From Vicia villosa (Eukaryota > Streptophyta > Magnoliopsida > Fabales > Fabaceae), in the NCBI RefSeq assembly GCF_029867415.1, contig NC_081185.1, forward strand, positions 70,317,156 through 70,381,155: a stretch of DNA of 64,000 nt. Direction: 5' to 3'. Positions 52,636-64,000 of the stretch are shown here, one piece after another. The notes under the pieces were generated by a model. It ran no database searches. It was not told the origin of the DNA and saw only the letters and a program-made list of their open reading frames with translations. The position numbers and the translations under genes were made by a program. How positions within the stretch are numbered: position 1 is the stretch's first letter; every line of letters starts with the position of its first letter.

Positions 52636-55215
52636 TAGAAGAATCTAATCTCCCTACTATAACCACCGTTAGAAATTCCAATTCTTTCATCTAAAGACGA
52701 AATAGAGTTAAAATCTCCGCCAATGCACCAAGACCCTTCCACATTATTGTTCTTGAAATCACAAATTTTATTCCAAGTTCTCCTTCTTATAACTTTGTCA
52801 CACGAAGCATAAACATTCACAAAGTAAATAAGTTTACCTTCCTTCTCCACACATAGCCCAAAAAATCCTTCTCCTCTAAAGCATATATAAGAGAGAAGAA
52901 ATCTTTTTTCCACATGGTGAGAATACCTCCCGAAGCACCGATAGCATCCAAGCAAGACCACTCTACATCCACATCTCCCCACATATCTTTGACTAGATTC
53001 AAACTTATTCCGCTGAGTTATGTTTCTTGGATGAAACAAATATCAACATCACCTTTTTGAATTAGATAACCTACTCTCTTCCTCTTTGCCCTATTCCCGC
53101 CACCTCGAATATTGTAAGAAAGAATTATCATGGGATTATTTTGTTTTGAGTCTCCTTTGATACCTTCTCCCTTTTGTGATCCCACAACTCCATATCGTTC
53201 AGTCTTTTAATCGGGTCAAAGTTGTCAGAGGTACTGATGATCCCCAACCTTGACATTGAATTCCATAGCCCCTCCGCTGCATTATTGATTCCTCTTCTGT
53301 TGCAATTCCTAATATCATTACTAGAGATAGACTCACAAGTTAAAGGAAGACCTCATGAGAGATAATTCTTTTTGGAAAAGAGATTCTTCTGGTTAGAAGG
53401 CTGTATCTAGTGTGCTTCCGACCCTTGTTGTAACCTACTTTGGACTGGATGATAGAACTCCAAAAACCCACGTTTTTGTGTTGTCCCTCAAAATTATTGC
53501 TTGGCCCCACTTTCGTTGCCACATCAGAAATTTTTTGTAATACATTGCTGGTAGAAAGGTTGACTTGGGCTTCTTCAGAAAAGTAGTAGTGGGCCTTTCC
53601 CCATAGAACTTCCGTGTGGCCCACTCCAGAAGACACTCTCTCCTTATTCTCATCTTTATTTTCAAACAAGCTATTTAAAATAAAACACCTGCTCGCCCCA
53701 CCTGAGCCACCCCTTCGTTCTCTTTCTTCCTCAAAAAAGGGATTTCAGAAAACTCACACGCCCTGCTACATGATTTCATAGAAATAGGATCTGATGTGGT
53801 CACGTTTCTAGGAAAGCTATTTTTGAATACCACATTTGAGAGTTTGCATTCAATGATAGCACATAGTTCCATCTCCTTTATCGACCTGTCCCCTTCACCT
53901 TTCATTGCTTCTGACATCCTGTCTCCATCACTGGTAGAGCGACGTTTGTGTTCCCGATACGGTTGTTTTGGATTGTTGCCGGAACGAACAAGCGGCGACC
54001 GTTCAAGATCCTAATCCGAATTGATGTTCAGGTCAAAATGATCATGATGAGAATCATCGGGGTTTTCAAGAGAACCCTGCGAAGAAGCTGAATCCCCTTC
54101 CTCCATTGATGAGCTTGCACTTCCAATCGAGGTCTCCGCCTCCTCCTTGTGTAGAGAAATGTCTTCAATAACAAGTAAGTTTAACCAAATCCCATCTACA
54201 CAAGCTTTAACCCTATTTCTGATTGGCTCTAATGATTCTGTGAAAATCATTAGGTTTAGCACATCCAGTCTATTATCCTTTGGCTTGATGTGTTGAGGGT
54301 TAATGATTTTGCCAATGTCCGCCAAGGTGGAATCGATGAAACTGTCGCTCCTTACGTAACAGGGGACGCCATAGATGGAGATCCACGCCATTCTCGCACA
54401 CTCCGCGTCCGATCTCCTCTAATCTCTTACTTCTTCAAACCACAAAGACTTCCATTCTCCTCTATCTTCTAATAGCGTTTCCAGTTCGCCTTCAGAGTTC
54501 TCCTCCAAAAGGCACAGGTTAGGTCCAAGCGCAGTTGCTGTTATGGTGAATAAAACTTCTTCAAGGAGACTTTGTGCAATGTTGTACGTCGTTCCTGGAC
54601 ATCTGGTGACTCCTACTTTAGCTTTAGTGTATCTTGATTTCTCGGCTTCTGTTGAAGAGTAATAGAGAGATTTACAAGCTTCAATGCTCTTTGCAGGTTT
54701 CTATTCTTTGACCCCAGTGACAGCTTCCGCGAAGGATTTGGAAGTCCCAACACCTCTCTCTGTTCTAACCACTTCTCTGAGGTTTGTTGCTCTATCTTTG
54801 CCCTGCTTATTGTTGATGTTCAAGCTAAAACCAGATCTGTATGCCATAGTCCGTTCCTTCCTTTTCATCTTAGAAATGTTTGCTGTCAATTTTGATCCTT
54901 CTAACCAAATATTATCCATCTTGATCTCCAGATTCTTTGCATCCTTCACATTGATGAATCTAACAAATCTGAATCTCTGTCCTCTCCAGTCTCTCTTAGG
55001 TGGAATCACGATCTCCTTGATATTGCCCATCTCCTTGAACTCCATGAACAAATCCCTTGCATTCCATTTGTCATCGAAATCAGTTATGAAGATTGTAGTA
55101 ATCGAACTCCTCTACACTCCTGTTTCCTTTTTCAAGATGTCCCAAGTCACTCCTCCGAACCTCTTGTTAGACTTGTTCTTAACAATAGTCCAGCCTCCTT
55201 CCTTGATGTTGAATG
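52636..55215 (-). mobile_element. LINE G, minus strand, truncated at its 3' side
   Basis: The minus strand contains an ORF1 with RRM (FMEFKEMGNIKEIV, GQRFRFVRFINVKD at 54701-55051), its central and acidic parts (54011-54391) and, from about 53131 down, the endonuclease start of ORF2 (SYNIRGGG, SLNLVKDMWGDVDVEWSC, WCIGGDFNSISSLDERIG). The element stops near 52636, within the endonuclease. RT, zf-RVT and poly(A) are absent. Several stops and shifts are present, so it is dead. Loss of the 3' part cannot come from early-terminated reverse transcription, so a later deletion or rearrangement is likely. Confidence 0.88.
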
Positions 55216-55440
55216 CAGAAAAAAGGTGAAAACTCAATCGTTGTGAATATGCTGTTATGGTTTGATGTTAATTCAGCCTGAACTGAGCTATTGCGATATA
55301 TATTGAACTGGATTGAACTAAGCTACATGTTCGTTCTAATAGTTTTCCTTCCCAATCTCATCCAAGCTCCACTAGAATAGAACAAGGAATAAACAACATA
55401 AAGACTTGGGAAGCCACATCAACATCCACATATCTCCTTA
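55216..55440. other. Spacer upstream of LINE G
   Basis: Non-coding; nothing recognised. Confidence 0.5.
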
Positions 55441-56255
<815 letters not shown>

Positions 56256-58414
56256 TGTAATATCTTTATTTTTTATTTCAAGAGATTTAATAATAAGAAT
56301 TGCATTTAGTTGAGATATAACTAAATGGCATCTTGGTAAATAGAATCTAGTAGGGGGTTGTTTTGGTCATTTCATCCTATAACAAAGGCTTAAGGGAGTG
56401 TTTGGCTAGAGACTCATTCCATTTTTGTGATCCAAAACAGAATTTGGAGAAAGAAGAAAGAAACGTGGAACAAGGAAGAAGGAAGAAGAGAACCCATAAC
56501 ACAACTTCATCATCAACCTTGCATGCACTATTAATTCAGCAATCTTCATCTTTTTCTTCTGATTTTCGCAGCTCCTACTGCTCCTCTTCAAGGTGAGTCT
56601 CATAGATAGAGACCATGGGGAATATTTGAGGGTTTATGCTAACTTTGGGGATTAAGGGTTTGTGAGTAAATGCTTTTGATCCTCATTCTTTTGCATGTGT
56701 TAGACCTTAGTGGTAGCAATAATTCGTTTACATATTGTTTCTATGTCTCATTTTCGTTTAATAATGGATGCATGTGGAAATTTGGGGCTTGGGGACCCCA
56801 AATACGTTTCTGCATTTTTGCTGATTTTGCAGAGTTCGCTGCAGCGAACTTTCATTCGCTGTAGCAAACTGTGTAGCGAATAAACCTGGGAGTTGAATTG
56901 ATTTATTCGCTGTAGCAAACTTTCCTTCGTTGTAGCGAATCAGGGCTTCGTTGGAGTTCGCTGTAGCGAACTGACCTGGGTTTGAAGAAGTTTAGCTTCT
57001 GTTTAAGTTCGCTGTAGCGAACAGAAGTTCGCTGTAGCGAACTAGTCTGATGCAGAATTGATATTTCTCCCTTTTGAGTGAAGTTTCGTTTTGTATCGGA
57101 ATCGAAGGCCTCATGTGACTCGTATGGCATTCTAATATGTGTTTTAATTATATAAGACCATGATATGACTAAAATCCCTTGGATATGCTTGTATGTGTGA
57201 AATACAAATTGTGTGGATTATATTGTGGCACTATTATTATTAATCTCGTTTGTTCCGGTTGAACAATCGAATGTGATTGCCTGTGTGATGGCTTATACCG
57301 TGCTGTGTGATCTCGGTGATGTGTGTATGCTTGAATCGGGGTAGGCCTGGCTAATAGACGATAAATCGCTTAAGACCACGACTATTGCTGTGTGATCTTT
57401 AGTTCGTGCCTTGCTGTGTGGTCTGGGGTACCTTGCTGTGTGATCTTGGTATGTCTTACGCACCTGAGCTACCATTGCGATGCGCTGAGAGGGTCTTCTA
57501 TGGCGTTCCTCTAGCAGGTAAACATCTTCGTGCTTGGTATGGTGAGGTAGTGGTACCATATAGGATGCACTTCTCAGTAAACTCACCTCTAGTGATGTCA
57601 TGTAGACCATATCACTAGGCTTTCGCCCGGTGAGCTCATGTAGTCTTGATGGCGTTTTGTACATTGTAGCGATCACATCTGCGTATGGTGATTGACGGGG
57701 CCGTGATTCCATGTAGGCAAATCACCGCTGTAACTCGTCGCGGATAAACTACATAGGTTTATTCGTTTCACTTGCGATGTGCATGTACAAGTCTCTCGAC
57801 AATTAGGCATGAGAGGTAACTCATCAAGGGTGCGGATGCGTAGTCTATGTAGCAGGCAAGTAACTTACTCCTGGATTCCTCGTACATGGGTACGTGTCTG
57901 CATACTTGTTTGTGATGGCGTTGAGCCTGTTGTTGATGCCTTCTTGGATAGTTATGGGACTTCCATTGACGGTGTACCTTTGTTTGTATTTGTACCTGGC
58001 CGTGAGGACAACCTGGATTCTCGGTGAATCTATCTTGTTGCATGCTCCCTGTAGAACTGAGTGAACCCGTAGGATAAGGAGACTCACTGAGATTTAGTAA
58101 TCTCACCCCATTCCAATTATTCTTTTACAGGTGGTTCGAGGCAGGACCGTGGAAAGGGTAAGATGGCTTAGCTTCGGGATGGTGTTTCTTGGCGATATGC
58201 CCTTTTGTAGTTTATGATCTTTTGTATCTCTATCTTTCGCATTATGGATATGTATTTGTACCAGTTGGAACTCATGTATTTTCGGCCATGACAGTTTGGG
58301 CTTTTGTACTTGTACTTATACATTATCTATTCCGCTGCTTATGTTTATGATTTTCGAGTACCTTTTTAATGCCATATACGTATATCCTAGGCAATGTATG
58401 TATGGGGTGTTACA
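56256..58414 (+). repeat. Element D 5' LTR (2159 bp)
   Basis: It starts TGTAATATC and ends GGGTGTTACA, nearly complementary ends typical of this group. It carries a palindrome array at 56834-57042. The ORFs inside (for example 57293-57712 and 57768-58106) overlap on both strands and are not supported as genes. Confidence 0.93.
56834..57042 (+). repeat. TTCGCTGTAGCGAA inverted-repeat array in element D 5' LTR
   Basis: About seven copies of gttcgctgtagcgaac or close variants, plus two half sites. Each is a 7-bp inverted repeat around GT. Several copies carry single transitions (agcaaac, ttcgttg). The array sits 0.6 kb inside the LTR. Confidence 0.93.
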
Positions 58415-58417
58415 GTT

Positions 58418-58429
58418 GGTATCAGAGCA
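58418..58429 (+). other. Element D primer binding site (initiator tRNA-Met)
   Basis: tggtatcagagc starts 3 bp after the LTR and matches the standard plant iMet primer site exactly. Confidence 0.92.
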
Positions 58430-58570
58430 GGTCGAACCTCGGCTTTGCCACGAAACATCATAAGTCAGCATAATTCTGCCTCATATGTGTAGTGTCGGAA
58501 TGATTCCTTATGTCTTACTTATGGCATTAAGCCTGATCAACTTGATTCCGTGTGTAGGACAAACAGGAAC

Positions 58571-61500
58571 ATGGCTGAACAACGCAGAATTCCCGGAAGG
58601 CCCAGGACGAGGAATGTGAAGCCTGAGACTGAACCGGAGAATGCAGGCGTGCCTTGGGTGCAGATAATGCAACAGATGCAGCAACAGAATCAAATGATGA
58701 TGCAAATGATGCAAGGCATGCAAGGGCAGCAACCAACCGCTCCTGCTCCTACTCCTCAGGCTGCAGCAGGGCCTGACTTTCGTGCCTTCTTTCGGATGGA
58801 TCCGCCAGAGTTCTTGGGTGGCTTAGATCCTGTGATTGCTCATGATTGGTTGTATGGAATGGAGATGATATTCCAGGCTATCCAGTGCACCGAGGAAGAG
58901 AAGGTGATCTTTGCTGCACAGAAAATGAAGGGGCCAGCAGGTAGATGGTGGAATACGGAGTCTACGTATTTCACTAACCGAGGGATTCCAAAGGATTGGC
59001 AACATTTCAAGACAGCTTTCTTGGAGAAGTACTATCCCAACAGTGTGCGTGCTTTGAAGGAGCGTGAATTTCAATCTTTCAAGCAAGGCAACATGTCGGT
59101 ATCTGAATATGCTGAGAAGTTTGAGGACATGGCTGCCTATTCTAGACAAGCGGCTTATGCACCAGATGAGTTGTGGAAGATTGATCAGTTCCTCATGGGG
59201 CTGAATGCTGATATTGTGCACAGTGTGTCTCAGAGGGAGTTTACCACCTATGCTGAGTGTTTAAGGCAATGCTATGTTGCCGAGAACACATTGAAGAGGG
59301 TCCAAGATGAAAGAGAGCAGAACAAGCCGATTCGTAGGGATCAAGGAAGGTCGGGGCAGCAATTGAAACCCCGCAATTCTCCAGCTATGAAGAAACAGGT
59401 TTATGGGGATCGTTCTAGTCAACCTCCTCAGTGTGGAAAGTGCAATAGGAGGCACTATGGGAATTGCTCAATTGATGCGAAGAAGTGTTTCAAGTGTGGA
59501 ATGACGGGTCACTTTGCGAAGTATTTTACAGCCCCAGATGTTCCGGAAAAGACTAAAGGGCGTGTTTACACCTTGGATGCTAGGAAGGCTCAAGGAAACA
59601 CCAATCTTGTTGCTGGTACGTGTTATGTTAATGATCAACCCTTGTTTGTGCTAGTTGATTGTGGAGCAACACATTCTTTTATTTCTTATCCTTGTGTACG
59701 GAGGCTTGGTTTTGAAACGAGTCTTCTTCCTAATCCTATGATTATCTCATCGGCTACGGACGATATGGTAGAAGCTCGGGAAATTTGCAAGGAGTGTTCT
59801 ATTACCTTCAATGGTCGTAGATTCGTGATTGATCTCATTTGTCTACCTCTTAAGAAGATCGATGTAGTACTTGGTATGGACTGGTTATCAGCTAACTCGG
59901 TGTACATCGGTTGTAAGGAGAAGGCTATCTTCATTCCTGCTAAGGAGACAACATCAACCGATGCCATTGAACATCTTCTTGAAGGTACAGTTAACATGAT
60001 CAATTACCTTTTTGCTCGAGAGAAGTCTTTCCTTTTGGTTCTTACGTCGGATTCCAAGGACAAGAAGAGTGTATTGGAGATTCCAGTTGCGTGTGAATTT
60101 TCCGATGTATTTCCTGAGGATGTTACTTCTCTTCCGCCGGAAAGGGAAGTTGAATTCTCTATTGATCTTGTTCCGGGTACCGCTCCAGTTTCTATTGCCC
60201 CTTATAGAATGTCCCCTGCAGAGCTAAGGGAGCTGAAGGGCCAGTTAGAAGAGTTGTTGGTAAAACACTTTATTCTTCCTAGTGTTTCTCCATGGGGAGC
60301 CCCAGTCTTATTGGTGAAGAAGAAGGATGGTAGTATGCGGTTGTGCATTGACTATCGTCAGTTGAACAAGGTAACCATAAAGAACAAGTATCCTCTACCG
60401 CGGATTGATGACCTCCTGGATCAATTAAAAGGAGCCTGTGTGTTCTCGAAGATTGACCTCAGGTCGGGATATCATCAGATTCAGGTTAAGAGTTCGGATG
60501 TATCTAAGACTGCTTTTAGGACGAGATACGGTCATTATGAGTTCTTGGCTATGCCATTCGGGGTAACCAATGCTCCTGCTGTCTTTATGGATTACATGAA
60601 CCGGGTGTTTCAACCATATTTGGACCAGTTCGTGGTAATCTTCATAGATGACATCTTGATCTACTCTCGGACTATTGAAGAGCACATGGAGCATTTGAGG
60701 ACTGTGTTGTCGGTTCTTAGAGAAAAACAGTTGTTTGCGAAGTTTAGCAAGTGTGAGTTCTGGATGTCTGAAGTCAAATTTCTTGGACATGTCATATCTG
60801 GTGGCGGCGTAGCTGTAGACCCTTCAAAGGTAGAAGCAGTGATAAATTGGGAACGACCCAAGAATGCAACTGAAGTCCGTAGTTTCCTAGGCTTAGCAGG
60901 TTACTATCGGAGGTTCATTATGGGCTTTTCCAAATTAGCATTACCTTTGACCAGACTTACAAGGAAGGAAGTTTCATTCGAATGGAATTCAGAATGTGAG
61001 AAGAGTTATCAGAAACTCAAGGAGAAACTGACTACGGCTCCAGTGTTGGTGATCCCAGATCCAAACCGATCTTATGAAGTTTTCTGTGATGCTTCTAAGA
61101 AAGGTTTAGGTGGAGTGTTAATGCAAGATGGGCAAGTCGTAGCTTATGCATCCAGACAGTTGAGATCGCATGAAGAGAATTATCCTACTCATGACCTTGA
61201 ACTCGCCGCAATTGTGTTTGCACTCAAGGTGTGGCGACATTATTTGTATGGAGTTCACTTTGAGATGTTTAGTGATCACAAGAGTTTGAAGTACCTCTTT
61301 GATCAGAAGGAACTTAACATGCGTCAGAGGAGATGGATGGAGTACTTGAAGGACTTCGACTTTGATTTGAAGTACCATCCCGGTAAAGCTAATAAGGTAG
61401 CAGATGCCTTGAGTAGAAAGGAGATTAAGGTTGCAGAGCTGATGATGTTAGAATTTGGCCTTATGGAGAAGTTTAGAAATTTGGATCTGCAATTTGAATG

Positions 61501-62956
61501 GGCACCAACGGGTGTATTGATTAGTAACTTGTGTATTCAGAATGAGTTGAGGGAAAGGATCCGTCAAGCACAGTGGGGTGATGTGGAATTGCAGGCTAAA
61601 GCAAACCTTCCAGAATTCGCTCGTACATCTGATGGACTAATTCTTTTTGGACGGAGGATGTGTGTGCCAAATGATGCGGAGTTAAGGAGGTTAATTCTGG
61701 ACGAGGCTCACAAGAGCAAATTCACCATCCATCCCGGATCGACCAAGATGTACCAGGACTTGAAAGGGAACTTTTGGTGGCCTGGTATGAAGAGAGATGT
61801 GGCTGATTATGTAGGGCAGTGCGTGATTTGCCAACAAGTGAAGATAGAGCACCAAAGGCCCGGTGGTATGTTGCAACCATTGGATATTCCTGTTTGGAAA
61901 TGGGACAGTATATCCATGGACTTCATTGTGGGACTACCACGGGTATTAGGTGGGCATGACTCGATATGGGTGATAGTGGATCGTTTGACTAAATCCGCGC
62001 ATTTCTTACCGGTTAAAACAACTCACAAGGTTTCTCACCTTGCGAGGCTTTTTGTAGTAGAGATTGTAAGATTGCATGGTGTACCTTCTAGCATTGTGTC
62101 GGATAGAGATCCGAAGTTCACTTCCCGATTTTGGAAAGATTTTCATCAAGAGATGGGTACAGATCTGAATTTGAGCACTTCTAACCACCCCCAGACAGAT
62201 GGACAAACAGAAAGGACTATTCAGACCATTGAGGATATGCTGAGGGCATGTATCTTGGAAATTGGTGGAAGTTGGAAAGATAACTTACCTTTGATAGAAT
62301 TCGCGTATAACAACCGTTATCATGCGAGTATCGGTATGGCCCCATATGAAGCCTTGTATGGGAGGAAGTGTCGATCGCCGTTGTGTTGGTCTGAAGTTGG
62401 CGAGAAGGGAATTCTTGGACCGGAGATAATTCAAGAAACCACGGAGAAGGTTAAGATGATTCAAGATAAGATGAAACAAGCTCAAGATCGACAGAAGAGT
62501 TATACGGACAAACGAAGGAGACTGCTGGAGTTTGAGGTGGGAGATCATGTGTTTTTGAAGGTGACTCCGAGGTTGAGGTTGAAAGGACCGTTTAAGACGC
62601 GCAAGCTTAGCCCGAGATACGTAGGACCTTATCAGATCATGAGACGGATAGGTGAAGTCGTGTACCAGTTAGCGTTGCCTCCTTCACTATTCGAGCTGCA
62701 TGACGTATTCCATGTGTCTCAGTTGCGGAAGTTTGTGCCAGATTCATTTCATCCTATCCTACCAGATGCGATTGAAGTAGAGCCAGATCTTTCTTTCCAA
62801 CCGAAACCTTGTCGTATCCTGGAGTATGCTAGCAAGTCGTTGAGAAGCAAAGAGATACCTCTTGTGAAGGTGTTGTGGGAAGAGTCGCGTCCTGACGAAA
62901 CTACTTGGGAGCTAGAATCGGAGATGCGGGAGTTGTATCCTCACCTATTCTGGTAA
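58571..62956 (+). CDS. gag-pol: Element D Gag-Pol polyprotein (about 1461 aa)
   Basis: I prefer the ATG at 58571 ([11 protein letters not shown]), with the upstream in-frame ATG at 58550 as an alternative. In order, counting from 58571: gag domain ([36 protein letters not shown]), zinc knuckle [14 protein letters not shown] (~305), protease [11 protein letters not shown] (~361), RT with [20 protein letters not shown] (~594) and FIDDILIYS (~691), and RNase H with [13 protein letters not shown] (~838). Then integrase: HHCC region (~1045-1090), D in [10 protein letters not shown] (~1114), D in [10 protein letters not shown] (~1178) and E in [11 protein letters not shown] (~1213). A chromodomain-like tail follows ([11 protein letters not shown]...ETTWELE, ~1420-1450). 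The frame is open throughout. The last Cys of the zinc knuckle is Phe, which may weaken RNA packaging. Confidence 0.94.
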   Translation: MAEQRRIPGRPRTRNVKPETEPENAGVPWVQIMQQMQQQNQMMMQMMQGMQGQQPTAPAPTPQAAAGPDFRAFFRMDPPEFLGGLDPVIAHDWLYGMEMIFQAIQCTEEEKVIFAAQKMKGPAGRWWNTESTYFTNRGIPKDWQHFKTAFLEKYYPNSVRALKEREFQSFKQGNMSVSEYAEKFEDMAAYSRQAAYAPDELWKIDQFLMGLNADIVHSVSQREFTTYAECLRQCYVAENTLKRVQDEREQNKPIRRDQGRSGQQLKPRNSPAMKKQVYGDRSSQPPQCGKCNRRHYGNCSIDAKKCFKCGMTGHFAKYFTAPDVPEKTKGRVYTLDARKAQGNTNLVAGTCYVNDQPLFVLVDCGATHSFISYPCVRRLGFETSLLPNPMIISSATDDMVEAREICKECSITFNGRRFVIDLICLPLKKIDVVLGMDWLSANSVYIGCKEKAIFIPAKETTSTDAIEHLLEGTVNMINYLFAREKSFLLVLTSDSKDKKSVLEIPVACEFSDVFPEDVTSLPPEREVEFSIDLVPGTAPVSIAPYRMSPAELRELKGQLEELLVKHFILPSVSPWGAPVLLVKKKDGSMRLCIDYRQLNKVTIKNKYPLPRIDDLLDQLKGACVFSKIDLRSGYHQIQVKSSDVSKTAFRTRYGHYEFLAMPFGVTNAPAVFMDYMNRVFQPYLDQFVVIFIDDILIYSRTIEEHMEHLRTVLSVLREKQLFAKFSKCEFWMSEVKFLGHVISGGGVAVDPSKVEAVINWERPKNATEVRSFLGLAGYYRRFIMGFSKLALPLTRLTRKEVSFEWNSECEKSYQKLKEKLTTAPVLVIPDPNRSYEVFCDASKKGLGGVLMQDGQVVAYASRQLRSHEENYPTHDLELAAIVFALKVWRHYLYGVHFEMFSDHKSLKYLFDQKELNMRQRRWMEYLKDFDFDLKYHPGKANKVADALSRKEIKVAELMMLEFGLMEKFRNLDLQFEWAPTGVLISNLCIQNELRERIRQAQWGDVELQAKANLPEFARTSDGLILFGRRMCVPNDAELRRLILDEAHKSKFTIHPGSTKMYQDLKGNFWWPGMKRDVADYVGQCVICQQVKIEHQRPGGMLQPLDIPVWKWDSISMDFIVGLPRVLGGHDSIWVIVDRLTKSAHFLPVKTTHKVSHLARLFVVEIVRLHGVPSSIVSDRDPKFTSRFWKDFHQEMGTDLNLSTSNHPQTDGQTERTIQTIEDMLRACILEIGGSWKDNLPLIEFAYNNRYHASIGMAPYEALYGRKCRSPLCWSEVGEKGILGPEIIQETTEKVKMIQDKMKQAQDRQKSYTDKRRRLLEFEVGDHVFLKVTPRLRLKGPFKTRKLSPRYVGPYQIMRRIGEVVYQLALPPSLFELHDVFHVSQLRKFVPDSFHPILPDAIEVEPDLSFQPKPCRILEYASKSLRSKEIPLVKVLWEESRPDETTWELESEMRELYPHLFW

Positions 62957-62985
62957 GTTTTCGAATTCGAGGACGAATTCAATTT

Positions 62986-62998
62986 AAGGGGGGGAGAA
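62986..62998 (+). other. Element D polypurine tract
   Basis: aagggggggagaa lies directly before the 3' LTR's TG. Confidence 0.88.
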
Positions 62999-64000
62999 TG
63001 TAATATCCTTATTTTTATTTCAAGAGATTTAATAATAAGAATTGCATTTAGTTGAGATATAAATAAATGGCATCTTGGTAAATAGAATCTAGTAGGGGGT
63101 TGTTTTGGTCATTTCATCCTATAACAAAGGCTTAAGGGAGTGTTTGGCTAGAGACTCATTCCATTTTTGTGAACCAAAACAGAATTTGAGAAAGAAGAAG
63201 AAGGAAACGTGGAACAAGGAAGAAGGAAGAAGAGAACCCATAACACAACTTCATCATCAACCTTGCATGCACTATTAATTCAGCAATCTTCATCTTTTTC
63301 TTCTGATTTTCGCAGCTCCTACTGCTCCTCTTCAAGGTGAGTCTCATAGATAGAGACCATGGGGAATATTTGAGGGTTTATGCTAACTTTGGGGATTAAG
63401 GGTTTGTGAGTAAATGCTTTTGATCCTCATTCTTTTGCATGTGTTAGACCTTATTGGTAGCAATAATTCGTTTACATATTGTTTCTATGTCTCATTTTCG
63501 TTTAAGAATGGATGCATGTGGAAATTTGGGGCTTGGGGACCCCAAATACGTTTCTGCATTTTTGCTGATTTTGCAGAGTTCGCTGCAGCGAACTTTCATT
63601 CGCTGTAGCGAATGATTCGCTGTAGCGAACTGTGTAGCGAATAAACCTGGGAGTTGAATTGATTTATTCGCTGTAGCGAACTTTCCTTCGCTGTAGCGAA
63701 TCGGGGCTTCGCTGGAGTTCGCTGTAGCGAACTGACATGGGTTTGAAGAAGTTTAGCTTCTGTTTGAGTTCGCTGTAGCGAACAGAAGTTCGCTGTAGCG
63801 AACAGAAGTTCGCTGTAGCGAACAGAAGTTCGCTGTAGCGAACTAGTCTGATGCAGAATTGATATTTCTCCCTTTTGAGTGCAGTTTCATTTTGTATCGG
63901 AATCGAAGGCCTCATGTGACTCGTATGGCATTCTAATATGTGTTTTAATTATATAAGACCATGATATGACTAAAATCCCTTGGATATGCTTGTATGTGAG
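62999..64000 (+). repeat. Element D 3' LTR, first 1002 bp
   Basis: It aligns with 56256 onward. It is cut by the end of the window, so about 1.16 kb more is expected. Confidence 0.93.
63578..63843 (+). repeat. TTCGCTGTAGCGAA array in element D 3' LTR, expanded
   Basis: Matches the array at 56834 but with one extra unit near 63605 and two extra gttcgctgtagcgaacagaa units near 63770-63840. The palindromes here are nearly all intact, unlike in the 5' LTR. Confidence 0.93.

Larger units (their letters stand above)
56256..64000 (+). mobile_element. Ty3/gypsy chromovirus-like element D (3' LTR runs off window)
   Basis: The 5' LTR is 56256-58414, followed by a tRNA-iMet primer site, a single gag-pol ORF, a purine tract and the first 1002 bp of the 3' LTR. 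The domain order protease-RT-RNase H-integrase is diagnostic for Ty3/gypsy. A chromodomain-like C-terminus places it with chromoviruses, probably the Tekay/Del group given its long LTRs. Base pairs 56251-56255 (acaaa) would be the left TSD; the right copy is outside. About 14 substitutions plus repeat-number changes separate the LTRs over 1 kb, so it is older than B and C. Confidence 0.93.

Noticed and set aside
53340..53917. Minus-strand ORFs of 76-109 aa
   Set aside because: They lie between ORF1 and the endonuclease of LINE G, overlap each other and reflect decayed ORF1 tail sequence, not separate genes.
57293..58106. Several ORFs of 60-140 aa on both strands
   Set aside because: They overlap each other inside the 5' LTR of element D and show no domain; the region is GC-richer, which favours chance ORFs.

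Overview
The window is repeat-dense nuclear DNA of a flowering plant. It holds nested LTR retrotransposons with tRNA-iMet-type primer sites, plant L1-type LINEs, a probable Helitron, hAT-type MITEs, and AT-rich spacers with (AT)n and (AAT)n tracts. The element types fit a eudicot, and my best guess is a legume. That guess rests on general resemblance, not on a marker gene. I see no complete host gene, no rRNA or tRNA gene, and no CRISPR array.

Layout. (1) 1-14043: a short-LTR Ty1/copia element (A) whose 5' LTR lies outside the window. A is split inside its gag zinc knuckle by a young, nearly intact Sirevirus-type copia element (B, 1026-10286, TSD tgacc). (2) 12775-17322: the 3' part of A plus about 1 kb of flank is tandemly duplicated, with a 10-bp filler at the junction. 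(3) 17.3-24.5 kb: broken exons on the minus strand, inverted arrays of a 'GCACTTT...AGCGCTA' motif that may be the ends of a DNA transposon, and three MITEs with 8-bp TSDs. (4) 25.09-27.48 kb: a 5'-truncated, frameshifted LINE (E). (5) 27765-32976: a probable Helitron with a canonical 3' hairpin and CTAG end. (6) 33597-46892: a near full-length LINE (F, 17-bp TSD) whose ORF1 is split by a second Sirevirus-type copia element (C, 35170-42545, TSD gtgtc). C lacks integrase yet has near-identical LTRs. (7) 46.9-55.4 kb: AT-rich DNA with LINE scraps, a decayed copia gag-protease piece, and a 3'-truncated minus-strand LINE (G). (8) 56256-64000: a Ty3/gypsy chromovirus-like element (D) with 2159-bp LTRs. 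Its 3' LTR runs off the window.

The genes work as parts of their own elements: gag makes particles, pol supplies protease, integrase, reverse transcriptase and RNase H, and LINE ORF2 supplies endonuclease and reverse transcriptase. B looks self-sufficient. C carries every cis signal but no integrase, so its recent insertion implies help in trans from a relative.

The most unusual signals are the dense palindrome arrays in the LTRs of two unrelated elements (AGGTCGACCT in C, TTCGCTGTAGCGAA in D), the integrase-less but young element C, the tandem duplication with filler, a GCGG-rich MITE family with exact 8-bp TSDs, and the inverted subterminal arrays at 18.1 and 22.8-23.2 kb.
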